The position numbers and the translations under genes were made by a program. A stretch of DNA of 64,000 nucleotides from an uncultured Pseudomonadota bacterium (GTDB taxonomy: Bacteria; Pseudomonadota; Gammaproteobacteria; Burkholderiales; SG8-39), in the NCBI GenBank assembly GCA_903921325.1, contig CAIXPL010000008.1, forward strand, positions 124,001 to 188,000. Direction: 5' to 3'. Under the pieces are notes generated by a model, which had not been told where the DNA came from, did no database searches, and saw nothing but the letters and a program-made list of their open reading frames with translations. Shown in pieces: positions 36,291 to 44,899 of this stretch (position 1 is the stretch's first letter; every line of letters starts with the position of its first letter).

Positions 36291-36338
36291 TCTGAGTTTC
36301 CGTAATTGATGCAACTACGCGGAAATAGTTGCGACAAA
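36291..36338 (+). repeat. Left end: terminal repeat and two TnsB-site-like repeats
   Basis: The outer repeat GTAATTGATGCAACTACG (36302-36319) and inner repeat GGAAATAGTTGCGACAAA (36321-36338) share the pattern A-rich/T-rich 6 bp then TGCRAC. The same pattern occurs three times at the right end. They are the likely TnsB binding sites. A weaker copy (GAAAGTTGACGG) follows near 36352. Confidence 0.7.
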
Positions 36339-36411
36339 CAAGAAAAGGACTGAAAGTTGACGGCACGCTCAGGAAATCGGCGAGGCGCTGTTGTTTGGGG
36401 GACGAGGACTG

Positions 36412-38208
36412 ATGCCCATCAAATTCGACAAACCCACAAGACGGATACGTCACGTCGTTAGGTTCAAGGGCAGCCTCGGAGAAAATACAACGAACTGGAT
36501 CACGTGGTGGTACTGCGGCATCGTAAAGAACACCGCTGCCAACACGCAGCCTCTTGTTCTCATTGGGTTCAGAGAGGTTGGCTCGAAGGGACTGTCGGAT
36601 GAGGTCATTCTGCGGCGTGTGCCGCTAACGGCACTGGGGCAGTTTCGCATTGGCAGCATCTGGAAAGGCGGGCTGTGCCGATCGGAAGCCGTTTTCCAAA
36701 TCGAGACATTTGATGTCACGTTCAGCAAGGAAGGCTGGCGGCTCGTGTCATTCAGTGACGCAAAGTATCGCGGCGACTCAGCACCGTACCCCTTCGGCAT
36801 TCACCCCTTGGCTTTCAGTGCAGATAAGAACTGGATGATCGAATTCGACCTTCAGTCAGGGGGCAAGTTGCTCATTCCATGCCTTGAATTCCTTGCCCGA
36901 TGTTATGGCCGGTCAGCGGAGCTCAAGCGCGTACTCGCCACCTATCCTTGGTGCGGGCCAACCGAAGTTCACAATAGCAGGCTGTACGCCCCGCTCGAGG
37001 AAAAAGAAGAGCCTGAAAAATGGAAGGTAAGACTGCGACGCCGCATGGTCAATGGCGATGTCGTCTTCCTTGCCCACGCGAAGTATGACCCTTACACCGC
37101 AGCGGCCGCAAAAAGGATCTACGCCCAAATCGAAGCTCTGCACAACACGAAGGGGAAGGCGCCCGCTTTCATCAAGGTGACCCCCTGGTTCCAGGGAACG
37201 GCGCAGTTGAAGGTCTCCGGAATCAGCTTCGACAGTGGAAGATCATTCCTCGCGCTCAACGTGATCGGTTGCTCGGATCCAAAGGGTGTCCCGGTACTGA
37301 GGGACCGGGAGAATTCCGCTCTCGCTGATCAGTCTGCGGACCCAGCAGGCGCGCGTCCGGCTTGGGCTGGCGCCCCTGATCGGCGGCTTGTGACACCGCC
37401 GGAAATTATTGATCTTACTGGGTATCAGGAGCCTGATCGAGGAGCTGCCGCTATCGAGATTCAGGATCCTGATTTCGAGCTACTTGGGGTACCGCGCGTG
37501 GTAATTGACGTCCGCCCGAAACAAGGCGAGACAACGGCCACGCCACCAGCGCCAGGCACGGATGCTGATCGATACTCCAGCGGAGAACCGCTGGGGGATG
37601 GAAAAGGCGTCGGCTACGCTGCGATTCACGCGAAACCAGTGCTCGAATCGCAAGGCACGCTGCGCGACGTGTGGAATGCGATGCTGTTTATGCAGAAGGC
37701 GCACCCGGAGACGATCAAGGCTGTGGAGTCGTTCACGTGGGAGAGTGGATTCAAGGACGACCCAGAACCTCAGTTAATTAGGCTTAAGGAGATCAGCGGC
37801 AGCGACGAATCAATTAGTACAGATGTTCGGCACTGGCTTTACGCTGACGTTCATGCGCGAACAGTCCGCGGAATCTTGGTTGCCCGCATGGTCCTACAGG
37901 AAAAATGGTTGTGTCTTCTCGAAATTCAACGACGACCGCGAACGAAAAAAGACAGTGTCGGCAACCCCAAGGCGTCCGAAGAGAATTTCAAAGGATTAGT
38001 TTGCATCCCGGCGAATCAGGCGGAATTCGAGCACTGGCTAATCCAGACCGTTTCAGAGATTCGGTACGCCAAAGGCATCGTGCAGCGTCTTGAAGGGATG
38101 CATATCGAAAACTGCGCGGCATTCGCCCATTCACGCTCAAAGAACGAAAGGATTGCTGGCGAGGCAGCTGTCCTCAACGCACTTGAGAAGGTCAACGTGC
38201 GGCTGTGA
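36412..38208 (+). CDS. tnsE: TnsE-like transposition protein
   Basis: Protein of 598 aa. It matches the general layout of Tn7 TnsE: an N-terminal beta-rich part (NWITWWYCGIV ... PLVLIGF), the segment LLIPCLEFLARCYGRSAEL comparable with IPQLELARSLF of TnsE, a low-complexity acidic/proline middle (about residues 300-420), and a C-terminal domain with RGILVARMVLQEKWLCLLEIQRR and FKGLVCIPANQAEFEHWLIQTVSEIRYAKG. In Tn7, TnsE directs insertion into replicating DNA, especially conjugating plasmids, through the sliding clamp. The match is from memory of the Tn7 protein, so moderate confidence. ATG at 36412 has GAGG upstream. Unusually, it is at the opposite end from the other tns genes. Confidence 0.68.
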   Translation: MPIKFDKPTRRIRHVVRFKGSLGENTTNWITWWYCGIVKNTAANTQPLVLIGFREVGSKGLSDEVILRRVPLTALGQFRIGSIWKGGLCRSEAVFQIETFDVTFSKEGWRLVSFSDAKYRGDSAPYPFGIHPLAFSADKNWMIEFDLQSGGKLLIPCLEFLARCYGRSAELKRVLATYPWCGPTEVHNSRLYAPLEEKEEPEKWKVRLRRRMVNGDVVFLAHAKYDPYTAAAAKRIYAQIEALHNTKGKAPAFIKVTPWFQGTAQLKVSGISFDSGRSFLALNVIGCSDPKGVPVLRDRENSALADQSADPAGARPAWAGAPDRRLVTPPEIIDLTGYQEPDRGAAAIEIQDPDFELLGVPRVVIDVRPKQGETTATPPAPGTDADRYSSGEPLGDGKGVGYAAIHAKPVLESQGTLRDVWNAMLFMQKAHPETIKAVESFTWESGFKDDPEPQLIRLKEISGSDESISTDVRHWLYADVHARTVRGILVARMVLQEKWLCLLEIQRRPRTKKDSVGNPKASEENFKGLVCIPANQAEFEHWLIQTVSEIRYAKGIVQRLEGMHIENCAAFAHSRSKNERIAGEAAVLNALEKVNVRL

Positions 38209-38225
38209 CGCTGTCGAAACGACAA

Positions 38226-38292
38226 CTAGCAGGTTGCTGAAATACCCCAGCGCTCCGTCATCGGGTGCCGAGGTATTTCAGCAACCTGCTAG
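38226..38292. mobile_element. Palindromic MITE-like element with 21-bp perfect inverted repeats
   Basis: Left arm 38226-38246 and right arm 38272-38292 are perfect 21-bp inverted repeats (core AGCAGGTTGCTGAAATACC), 25-base loop. The outermost bases form CTAG on each side. Arms of the AGCAGG-TTGCTGAAA type resemble terminal repeats of known insertion sequences, and there is no T run, so a small non-autonomous element or IS end pair is more likely than a terminator. Confidence 0.6.
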
Positions 38293-38317
38293 CGGCGTCA
38301 CATTGATTGTCAATGCC

Positions 38318-38352
38318 AAAAAGGCGAAGGCCCGAATTTCCTTCGGGCCTTC
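38318..38352 (-). terminator. Rho-independent terminator for the RloC-like gene
   Basis: An 11-bp perfect stem (GAAGGCCCGAA / TTCGGGCCTTC, loop 5 bases) followed on the minus strand by GCC and five T. It lies about 130 bp after the stop of the minus-strand gene. Confidence 0.7.
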
Positions 38353-38480
38353 TGGAACCGCTGAGTTCCAATTGTCTAGATCGTTTTCGGCGGCATGTTC
38401 AAATTAGCGCGGGTATTTCGATAAATCAAGCGTCGGCCAGAACTTTTTATTTCTGGCATATTTTGACTGCCTTGTCAGGA

Positions 38481-41093
38481 TCATTTGCGGCGAGCCTCGA
38501 CCGCAGCCTTTCTGGCTTCAACGGTGGCCCGCCAAGTCTCCAGCTTGTCGATGTCGGCTTTGAGCTCGTCAGGATGTGGCGTGGAAAGATGCGCGGACGT
38601 TGCCGGGTCATGACCGGCGAATTTCGAGCTCTTGGTCATGCCGATATTGATGGCTTCATAGTCGCTGTCCTCGACGATGACGTATTTCAGCTTCTGAGTG
38701 GACACGCCTTCAATGAATCGGGTGACGGTGCCTTGCAGCAGAACTTCCTCGACGCCACGCTCCCACGCCATGCGCAGGTGGGAGTAGGCCTCACGGGTGA
38801 GCCGCGTCGTCTCCGCATCGTCGCCGGACTTGTGGACCTTGGCGACGTTGTCGCAAAGCAGGCGCAACGCCTTCACCCGTTTTGTCGTGCTCAACGTGTC
38901 GAACGGAAGTCGGTCGGCTTGAACGCCAAACCCAGAAGGCCCTCGGCCAATGCATTGGGTCGTCGCAGGCGCTCCGGCCAGCTCCGCCTCCTTTTGAACG
39001 ATGCACAGAAAATAGATGTCGTGGGTGAACACGATGACTTGGCGCAGCTTGGCCTCTTCGACCAGGCGGCTCGCGACGTGTGAGCGGCGGCGATGATCCA
39101 AGGAGGAGACGGGATCGTCGAACACGATGCCGCCGAGGCCCTTGCCGAGCTTCACCTCCGCCAGGAATGATGCGATGGCGATGGCCCGCTGCTCGCCTTC
39201 GCTCAGGATGGCGGACGGCGTGCCACCGCCAGGGAGTTGCAATGCCAGCTTGTATTGCGTCTTCCCTCCGGGCGATTCCGGCTTCATGACGACTTGAAGC
39301 TCGTGGACGTTCAACGCCTTCAACTCCGCGTTGAGCGCGTTCACGACCTCCTGGGTGGCCATGTCCTTTGACAAGTCCGTGGACTTGCGGGAAATGCCCG
39401 TTGTGGCGGTCGCATTGACGCATAGCTTTAACTTGTCGCATAGGGCGAACTTGCCGATCGCTTCCAAGACCGTAGCCTTGATCTCGGAGAGTTTGCTGCG
39501 GGAGTCGAGTTCGGCTTGCTCGGCAACCATGGCTGCCTTGGCCTTCACATCCATCGAGTCTTCGAGCGCCTTAGCCTCGATCAGGAGCTGCGCCGCCTTG
39601 CCCTTAAGGTCAGCGCTAGGATTTGCCGACAACGTGGCGATGGATTCCCATGCGACTGTGCCGCCAGTTGCCTTCAATGCGTCGGCCCGGCGGTTGAGCA
39701 TGGCCTTCTGAAAATCGGCGCATGTATCAGGGCTTTCGGCAAACGCATCCTTGATCTCTTTGCCGAGAGCATCGTCGATGGCAAGGTCCAACACGGCATT
39801 TTCGATCGCTCGGTAAGCCGTCACCGCAGTGGCCTTGGCCGCCTTTGCTGCCTTCTCCGCTGCCTGTTCAATGAAAGCGTCGAATGCGACCAATCGCGAT
39901 GCGCCGTCGTCGCCCAACGCATTTTGGCAAAGCGGGCACTGCGACTCGGGTGGCAGGTTCGGGAAGTCATGTCCTGCATGGGATTCCGCAGCGAAGACCC
40001 GCGCGGCCTGGAAGAGCTCTTTCCAATGATCGCCGCCTGTTCCCGGCAATTGGCCCGACTTCTCCTTGAACTCCTTGGAGGCGAGCTCCGCCGCCTGCTT
40101 TGCTGCGTTGGACTTTTGAACGAGGTCTTGCAGGCTCTTGATCTTCTCGTCGTTGATCAGCGCGACTGCGGAGTCGATGCGATTGGCGAGACCGGTGAAT
40201 CGCGTGGAGCGCAGCCGCAAAACCTGCGCCTTCTGCTTGGGGTCGGCTTCGGCGAGCGTCTTGTTGAGCGTGGCAAGCCGTGCCAGTTCGTCATCGGTCA
40301 GTGTCGCGAGGGTCTCGACATCGGCGGCCTTGGTTGTCCCCGAGAGTCCGTTCAAGATCGCACCGACCTTGGTGGGCGTCTTCGCAAGGACTGCGAATGG
40401 CTCAATGTTCGGTTTGTTGGCGGCCAGTTCCTTCGTCGCCATGGCCCTGACGCTGTTGCATGCCCTAACGAGCCCTTCAAGGATGTCGAGGCCGTAGGGC
40501 GCATAGGCGAAGTCGCCTTGGTTGTCCACGTAGGCCCGAGCGCAGTGGGCGTCGAAGATAGCGATTTCGGAGAGCTCTTCGGGCGCGGCTTTCCCGCCGT
40601 GCCAAGTCATCGGGACGGCTGCGCCATTGACCAAGACATCGAAACCCGCCTTCGGCGCGGCGACAGTCCCCGGAGGTTTTCGGGCATCGGGAAGAATCGG
40701 CTCCGCTTGGTCGCGGGCTCGGCATGCCTTTTTGAGCACGCGCGAATACCCCGACTTGCCGGCGCCGTTCTCGCCGTAGATGACGGTCAGGCCGGTTGGA
40801 CTGATGGGCAAGCTCTGACCCTCGGCCAAAGCGTTCACATTGACTAGGTCCTTGATGGCCGCGATTTGAACTAGGCGATTTGGCACCGGAGGGGCCGCCA
40901 GGTCGGCGTCGGCGAGCTTGGCCGGCGCGCGTTTTTCCGGATCATCAATGCCTTGCGCCGACTTGGCCAGCGCGTAGAGGTCGTCGAGATCGGCCGCCGA
41001 CAGGGAGCGATCGACGTAGAGTCGCCGGATCGCGTCCTGCTGCCAAGCAGGTTGTCCCTGCGACCACTTGTGGATTTCTTGAAGAATCGACAC
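38481..41093 (-). CDS. RloC/PrrC-like anticodon nuclease with zinc hook
   Basis: Protein of 870 aa of the AAA_13/RloC group. Walker A TVIYGENGAGKSGYSRVLKKA near residue 108; long coiled coils flanking a zinc-hook CPLC (ESQCPLCQNAL, about residue 385); signature SEGEQRAIAIASFLAEV and Walker B/D-loop IVFDDPVSSLDHRRR near 659. The C-terminal part has ERGVEEVLL (R-x3-E, about 776) and a later His in FAGHD (about 827), matching the Arg-Glu-His triad of the tRNA-cutting domain. Such enzymes cleave a tRNA anticodon when phage disables restriction or DNA is damaged. The GTG at 41093 is chosen for the strong AAGGAGG 5 bases upstream; the frame itself continues upstream across the divergent gene. Located beside the type I restriction operon, as is PrrC. 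Confidence 0.82.
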   Translation of the reverse strand: MSILQEIHKWSQGQPAWQQDAIRRLYVDRSLSAADLDDLYALAKSAQGIDDPEKRAPAKLADADLAAPPVPNRLVQIAAIKDLVNVNALAEGQSLPISPTGLTVIYGENGAGKSGYSRVLKKACRARDQAEPILPDARKPPGTVAAPKAGFDVLVNGAAVPMTWHGGKAAPEELSEIAIFDAHCARAYVDNQGDFAYAPYGLDILEGLVRACNSVRAMATKELAANKPNIEPFAVLAKTPTKVGAILNGLSGTTKAADVETLATLTDDELARLATLNKTLAEADPKQKAQVLRLRSTRFTGLANRIDSAVALINDEKIKSLQDLVQKSNAAKQAAELASKEFKEKSGQLPGTGGDHWKELFQAARVFAAESHAGHDFPNLPPESQCPLCQNALGDDGASRLVAFDAFIEQAAEKAAKAAKATAVTAYRAIENAVLDLAIDDALGKEIKDAFAESPDTCADFQKAMLNRRADALKATGGTVAWESIATLSANPSADLKGKAAQLLIEAKALEDSMDVKAKAAMVAEQAELDSRSKLSEIKATVLEAIGKFALCDKLKLCVNATATTGISRKSTDLSKDMATQEVVNALNAELKALNVHELQVVMKPESPGGKTQYKLALQLPGGGTPSAILSEGEQRAIAIASFLAEVKLGKGLGGIVFDDPVSSLDHRRRSHVASRLVEEAKLRQVIVFTHDIYFLCIVQKEAELAGAPATTQCIGRGPSGFGVQADRLPFDTLSTTKRVKALRLLCDNVAKVHKSGDDAETTRLTREAYSHLRMAWERGVEEVLLQGTVTRFIEGVSTQKLKYVIVEDSDYEAINIGMTKSSKFAGHDPATSAHLSTPHPDELKADIDKLETWRATVEARKAAVEARRK

Positions 41094-41159
41094 CCGAGCC
41101 TCCTTGTGGCGCGACGGGAAAGGCTGTTGACTTTTGCTCTTTTCCCGGATAATGGTAGT

Positions 41160-41172
41160 GCAATTGTATTGC
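41160..41172. promoter_or_regulatory. Inverted repeat GCAATTGTATTGC, possible operator of the RHH protein
   Basis: Perfect 5-bp arms (GCAAT/ATTGC) around TGT in the 103-bp gap between the divergent RloC-like and RHH genes. A possible promoter (TTGACT at 41128, TA-rich GATAAT/TAATGG near 41148) reads toward the RHH gene. Confidence 0.45.
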
Positions 41173-41196
41173 GTGTGGCCAACGGAGTCCATTGTC

Positions 41197-41436
41197 ATGA
41201 AAAGCGTAAGAAGCAGCCCGACAGCGTTTAGGTTTGATCCAACCGTGAAGGATGCCTTGTCGGTCATCGCTGACAGGGATGGCCGGAGCATGGCCAACAT
41301 GATCGAGTGGCTCATCAAGCAGCACTGCGAGCGCGAGGGCCTTGGGTGGCCACCCGCAGGCGCGATGAGCTCCACCGATACGCAAACCAAGACCGCCAAG
41401 GCTGCCGTGAAGGCGCCGAGGGCCAAGAAAAAATAA
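41197..41436 (+). CDS. Ribbon-helix-helix DNA-binding protein
   Basis: Small protein of 79 aa. The RHH fold shows in SPTAFRFDPTVKDALSVIADRDGRSMANMIEWLIKQHCE: a short strand followed by two helices, as in Arc/MetJ-type and ParD-like repressors. The tail is lysine/alanine-rich. An upstream in-frame start gives a longer N-terminus, but the ATG at 41197 (MKSVRSS) starts the domain. It lies 23 bp before hsdM and divergent from the RloC-like gene; it probably controls both (inference). Confidence 0.7.
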   Translation: MKSVRSSPTAFRFDPTVKDALSVIADRDGRSMANMIEWLIKQHCEREGLGWPPAGAMSSTDTQTKTAKAAVKAPRAKKK

Positions 41437-41459
41437 CGAGCGCAGTCTCAGGGAAACGC

Positions 41460-43523
41460 ATGAACGCATCAGAAATCGCATCCTTCATTTGGTCCATCGC
41501 CGAGCTCTTGCGCGGCGACTACAAGCAAAGTGAATACGGCAAGGTCATCCTGCCTTTCACCGTCCTGCGCCGCCTCGACTGCGTCTTGGAGCCGACCAAG
41601 GCCGCCGTGCTTGCCGAGCACCTGGCGCAGAAAGACAGTGGGCTCCCGGTGGAGCACTTCCTGCTGGAGAAATCGGGGCAGTCGTTCTTCAACAGCTCTC
41701 CCATGGACATGGGCAAGCTGCTCGGCGACCCGGCCAATCTCAAAGCCAATGTCCTGTCCTATGTCTCGGGCTTCTCGGAAAACGTCCGCGACATCTTCGA
41801 GAAATTTGAATTCGACGTTCAGGTCCAGAAACTCGATTCTGCCAATCTGCTCTTCTTGGTGGCGCAGAAGTTCGCCGCTGTGGACCTGCACCCGGACAAC
41901 GTGAGCAATGGGGCCATGGGCCACATGTTCGAGGAGCTGATCCGAAAGTTCGCCGAACTCTCCAATGAAACGGCTGGCGAGCACTTCACACCCCGCGAGG
42001 TGATCCGCCTAATGGTGAATCTCCTGTTCATCAACGATGGCGGGGGCCTCACCACCGAAGGCGCGGTCCGCACGCTCTACGACCCGACCGCTGGCACTGG
42101 TGGCATGCTGTCGATCGGCGAAGAGCATTTGCTCTCGATGAATCCGAACGCCTCGCTCGCCATGCACGGCCAGGAACTCAACCCAGAGTCCTACGCGATC
42201 TGCAAGGCCGACATGTTGGTCAAGGGTCAGGACGTGGGCAACATCGTCCTCGGCAACACGCTGAGCAATGATGGCCACGTCGACAAGAAGTTCGACTACA
42301 TGCTCTCGAACCCTCCATTCGGCGTCGAATGGAAAAAAGTCGAAGCGGCCGTTCGCAAGGAATACGAAGCCAAGGGCTTCAATGGCCGCTTCGGACCGGG
42401 ATTACCGCGAGTGTCCGATGGCAGCCTTTTATTCCTGCTGCACCTCGTCTCGAAGATGCGCGATCCAGCCGTGGGTGGCAGCCGCATCGGCATCGTCCTC
42501 AATGGCTCGCCCCTGTTCACTGGCGGCGCCGGTTCTGGCGAATCCGACATCCGGAAATACTTGTTCGAGAACGACTTGGTCGAGGCAATCATCGGTCTGC
42601 CCAATGACATGTTCTACAACACGGGCATCGGCACCTACATTTGGATTCTGAGCAACAGCAAGGCGAAAGAGCGCAAGGGCAAGGTTCAGCTCATCGACGC
42701 GACTTCCTTCTGGGTCAAGATGCGAAAGAGTCTGGGCAGCAAGCGCAAAGAGCTCTCTGCCCATGACATCGCCGAAATCACCACGCTCTACGGCGACTTC
42801 GCCGAGAAGAATCTGGCCACGGTCTTCGATGTTGCTGGCAAAGAGGTTTCACATGCCATCGTCAAGCCCGGCTCAGCGTTGCCGGTGGCGCCAAAAGATG
42901 GTCGCGTCGATGTCGCGCCCGTCTCCAAGATTTTCGCGAATCAGGCATTCGGCTACACCACCATCACAGTCGAGCGGCCCCTGAAGCTGCGCTTTGAATC
43001 TACAGAGGCAAGCTTCGCCAAACTGGATGATGCCCTTGGCGCGAAGAAGGCCCCGGCCGCCGAAGACGTGGAGGGCGTGCGGACCATTTTGAAGTGGATG
43101 ACTGGCAAGCCCGCGGCGTTCACGCGCAAGACGGCCGAGAAGGTTGTGGTGGAGACCTGCAAGGCTCAGGAAATAACGCTCACGGCTTGGATGGGCAAGA
43201 CGCTATGGGCGTGCATCGAGCACCGCGATCCCAAGGGCGAAATTCAATTGAAGGGCAAGGGCAAGCCGGAGCCTGATTCCGAATTACGCGATACGGAGAA
43301 CGTGCCGCTGTCGGAGGACATCGAGGCCTACTTCAAACGCGAGGTCTTACCGCACGCCGCAGACGCTTGGATCGATGCGTCTAAATCCAAGGTTGGCTAC
43401 GAGGTGCCATTCAACCGGCACTTCTATGTCTTCAAGCCACCGCGCGACCTGGCTGCGATCGACAAGGATCTTCAGGCGGTGACGGCGAACATCATGAAGA
43501 TGCTCGGGGGGCTTTCGGCATGA
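41460..43523 (+). CDS. hsdM: Type I restriction-modification system, methyltransferase subunit HsdM
   Basis: Adenine-N6 methyltransferase of 687 aa. N-terminal helical domain: IASFIWSIAELLRGDYKQSEYGKVILPFTVLRRL. SAM motif I: LYDPTAGTGGMLSIGEEHLL; catalytic NPPF in FDYMLSNPPFGVEW near residue 283; preceded by GEHFTPREVIRLMVNLL. It is longer than many HsdM proteins because of a C-terminal extension of about 200 residues. The ATG at 41460 begins the family sequence and has AGGG upstream; the frame is open further upstream inside the RHH gene. It overlaps hsdS (ATGA). Confidence 0.95.
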   Translation: MNASEIASFIWSIAELLRGDYKQSEYGKVILPFTVLRRLDCVLEPTKAAVLAEHLAQKDSGLPVEHFLLEKSGQSFFNSSPMDMGKLLGDPANLKANVLSYVSGFSENVRDIFEKFEFDVQVQKLDSANLLFLVAQKFAAVDLHPDNVSNGAMGHMFEELIRKFAELSNETAGEHFTPREVIRLMVNLLFINDGGGLTTEGAVRTLYDPTAGTGGMLSIGEEHLLSMNPNASLAMHGQELNPESYAICKADMLVKGQDVGNIVLGNTLSNDGHVDKKFDYMLSNPPFGVEWKKVEAAVRKEYEAKGFNGRFGPGLPRVSDGSLLFLLHLVSKMRDPAVGGSRIGIVLNGSPLFTGGAGSGESDIRKYLFENDLVEAIIGLPNDMFYNTGIGTYIWILSNSKAKERKGKVQLIDATSFWVKMRKSLGSKRKELSAHDIAEITTLYGDFAEKNLATVFDVAGKEVSHAIVKPGSALPVAPKDGRVDVAPVSKIFANQAFGYTTITVERPLKLRFESTEASFAKLDDALGAKKAPAAEDVEGVRTILKWMTGKPAAFTRKTAEKVVVETCKAQEITLTAWMGKTLWACIEHRDPKGEIQLKGKGKPEPDSELRDTENVPLSEDIEAYFKREVLPHAADAWIDASKSKVGYEVPFNRHFYVFKPPRDLAAIDKDLQAVTANIMKMLGGLSA

Positions 43524-44824
43524 GCTTCCCTGCATATTCGGCCTACACAGACAGCGGCGTCGAATGGCTTGGTCAAGTCCCCGAGCACTGGTCAGTAAGA
43601 AGGTTGAAATTCACGGCGGATTTGGTGACAGAAAAGGCTGATGAAAAGATCAATCCGGTGGCACTGGAGAATATTGAGAGTTGGTCGGGGAAATTTCTGC
43701 CGACTGACACCGAATTTGAAGGTGATGGCGTTGCATTTCACACCAATGACATCCTCTTCGGCAAATTGAGGCCATATTTGGCGAAGGTCTTTCTGGCGAA
43801 TTCTCCAGGAGAAGCTGTTGGCGATTTTCACGTCTTGCGACCGAACGCGGAAGTGTTGCCGAAGTTTTTGCACCTGCAATTACTCGAGAAAAATTTCATC
43901 AACATCGTCGACGGCTCGACCTTTGGATCAAAGATGCCTCGGGCCGGTTGGGAATTTGTGGGGTCAATGCCCCTTCCTATGCCAACCTTGGAGGAGCAGG
44001 CTGACATTGCTGATTTTCTTGATCAGGAAACATCCAAGATCGATGCACTGATTCAAGAGCAGCAGAAGCTCATTGAATTACTCAGGGAGGAGCGGCAGGC
44101 GATGATTTCGCATGCTGTGACGAAAGGCCTGAACACGAATGCGGCGCTATTGGAGTCTGGAAATCGTTTCTTGGGACAGGTGCCAGCTCATTGGCAGGTG
44201 AAGCGTGTCAAGCATGTGGTCAAAAGCTTGGATCAAGGATGGAGCCCCCAGTGTGAGGGATATCCGGTCGAATCTGAGAATGAATGGGGGGTGCTTAAAG
44301 CTGGGTGTGTCAATGGAGGAGTCTTCTCGCCTGAAGAAAACAAGACTTTGCCATCGGATTTGGCTCCCATTCCAGAGTTGGGCGTTGTCGCTGGGGATTT
44401 GATGATCTCTCGAGCAAATACGAAGGAGCTTGTTGGAAGTGCTGCTGTGGCACTGCGGGACTACCCCCATTTGCTTCTTTGTGACAAGCTGTATCGGCTC
44501 CGGCTTTTTAACGACATGTGTGACTCTGTTTTCTTAGGCTATTTTTTTGGCACCGACCTCGCGCGATCTCAAATTGAATTGGGCGCATCGGGGGCCAGCA
44601 GTTCAATGCAAAATATTTCCCAATCGACGATTCTTGAAATGCCGATTGCTTTTCCTCCATTGCATGAGCAGCACTCAATTGTTGAGAGTATTGGTCAACA
44701 TGTGAAGACGACCAATGCCTTGATTCAGGAGGCGGATACTGCAATCGAGCTGCTTGCAGAGCGTCGCTCGGCCTTGGTTTCCGCCGCAGTGACGGGGAAG
44801 ATCGATGTCAGGGGATTGGCATGA
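43520..44824 (+). CDS. hsdS: Type I restriction-modification system, specificity subunit HsdS
   Basis: Specificity subunit of 434 aa with two target recognition domains and two conserved coiled-coil regions. First half: YTDSGVEWLGQVPEHWSVRRLK ... ADIADFLDQETSKIDALIQEQQKLIELLREERQAMISHAVTKGL; second half: RFLGQVPAHWQVKRVKHVV ... HVKTTNALIQEADTAIELLAERRSALVSAAVTGKIDVR. The second recognition domain is clearly lower in GC than the flanking genes, as is usual for exchanged TRDs. Overlaps hsdM by 4 bp. Confidence 0.93.
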   Translation: MSFPAYSAYTDSGVEWLGQVPEHWSVRRLKFTADLVTEKADEKINPVALENIESWSGKFLPTDTEFEGDGVAFHTNDILFGKLRPYLAKVFLANSPGEAVGDFHVLRPNAEVLPKFLHLQLLEKNFINIVDGSTFGSKMPRAGWEFVGSMPLPMPTLEEQADIADFLDQETSKIDALIQEQQKLIELLREERQAMISHAVTKGLNTNAALLESGNRFLGQVPAHWQVKRVKHVVKSLDQGWSPQCEGYPVESENEWGVLKAGCVNGGVFSPEENKTLPSDLAPIPELGVVAGDLMISRANTKELVGSAAVALRDYPHLLLCDKLYRLRLFNDMCDSVFLGYFFGTDLARSQIELGASGASSSMQNISQSTILEMPIAFPPLHEQHSIVESIGQHVKTTNALIQEADTAIELLAERRSALVSAAVTGKIDVRGLA

Positions 44825-44899
44825 CCGCAACGCCAGCGCTGGTATGCGCACCCCATCAAACCACTATGCCAATTTCGACATCAATTGCTGAGGCTTGGC

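Noticed and set aside
36284-36292. 7-bp target duplication GCGGCTC
   Set aside because: The last two bases match by chance; only the 5-bp GCGGC choice aligns both terminal repeats with equal spacing to TGCAACT.
38226-38292. Ordinary terminator of the tnsE-like gene
   Set aside because: Arms of 21 bp, a long loop and no T run; a better terminator for the opposite strand lies at 38318-38352.
41094-41426. N-terminal extension of the RloC-like protein
   Set aside because: It would overlap the divergent RHH gene, and the strong AAGGAGG before the GTG at 41093 fixes a later start.
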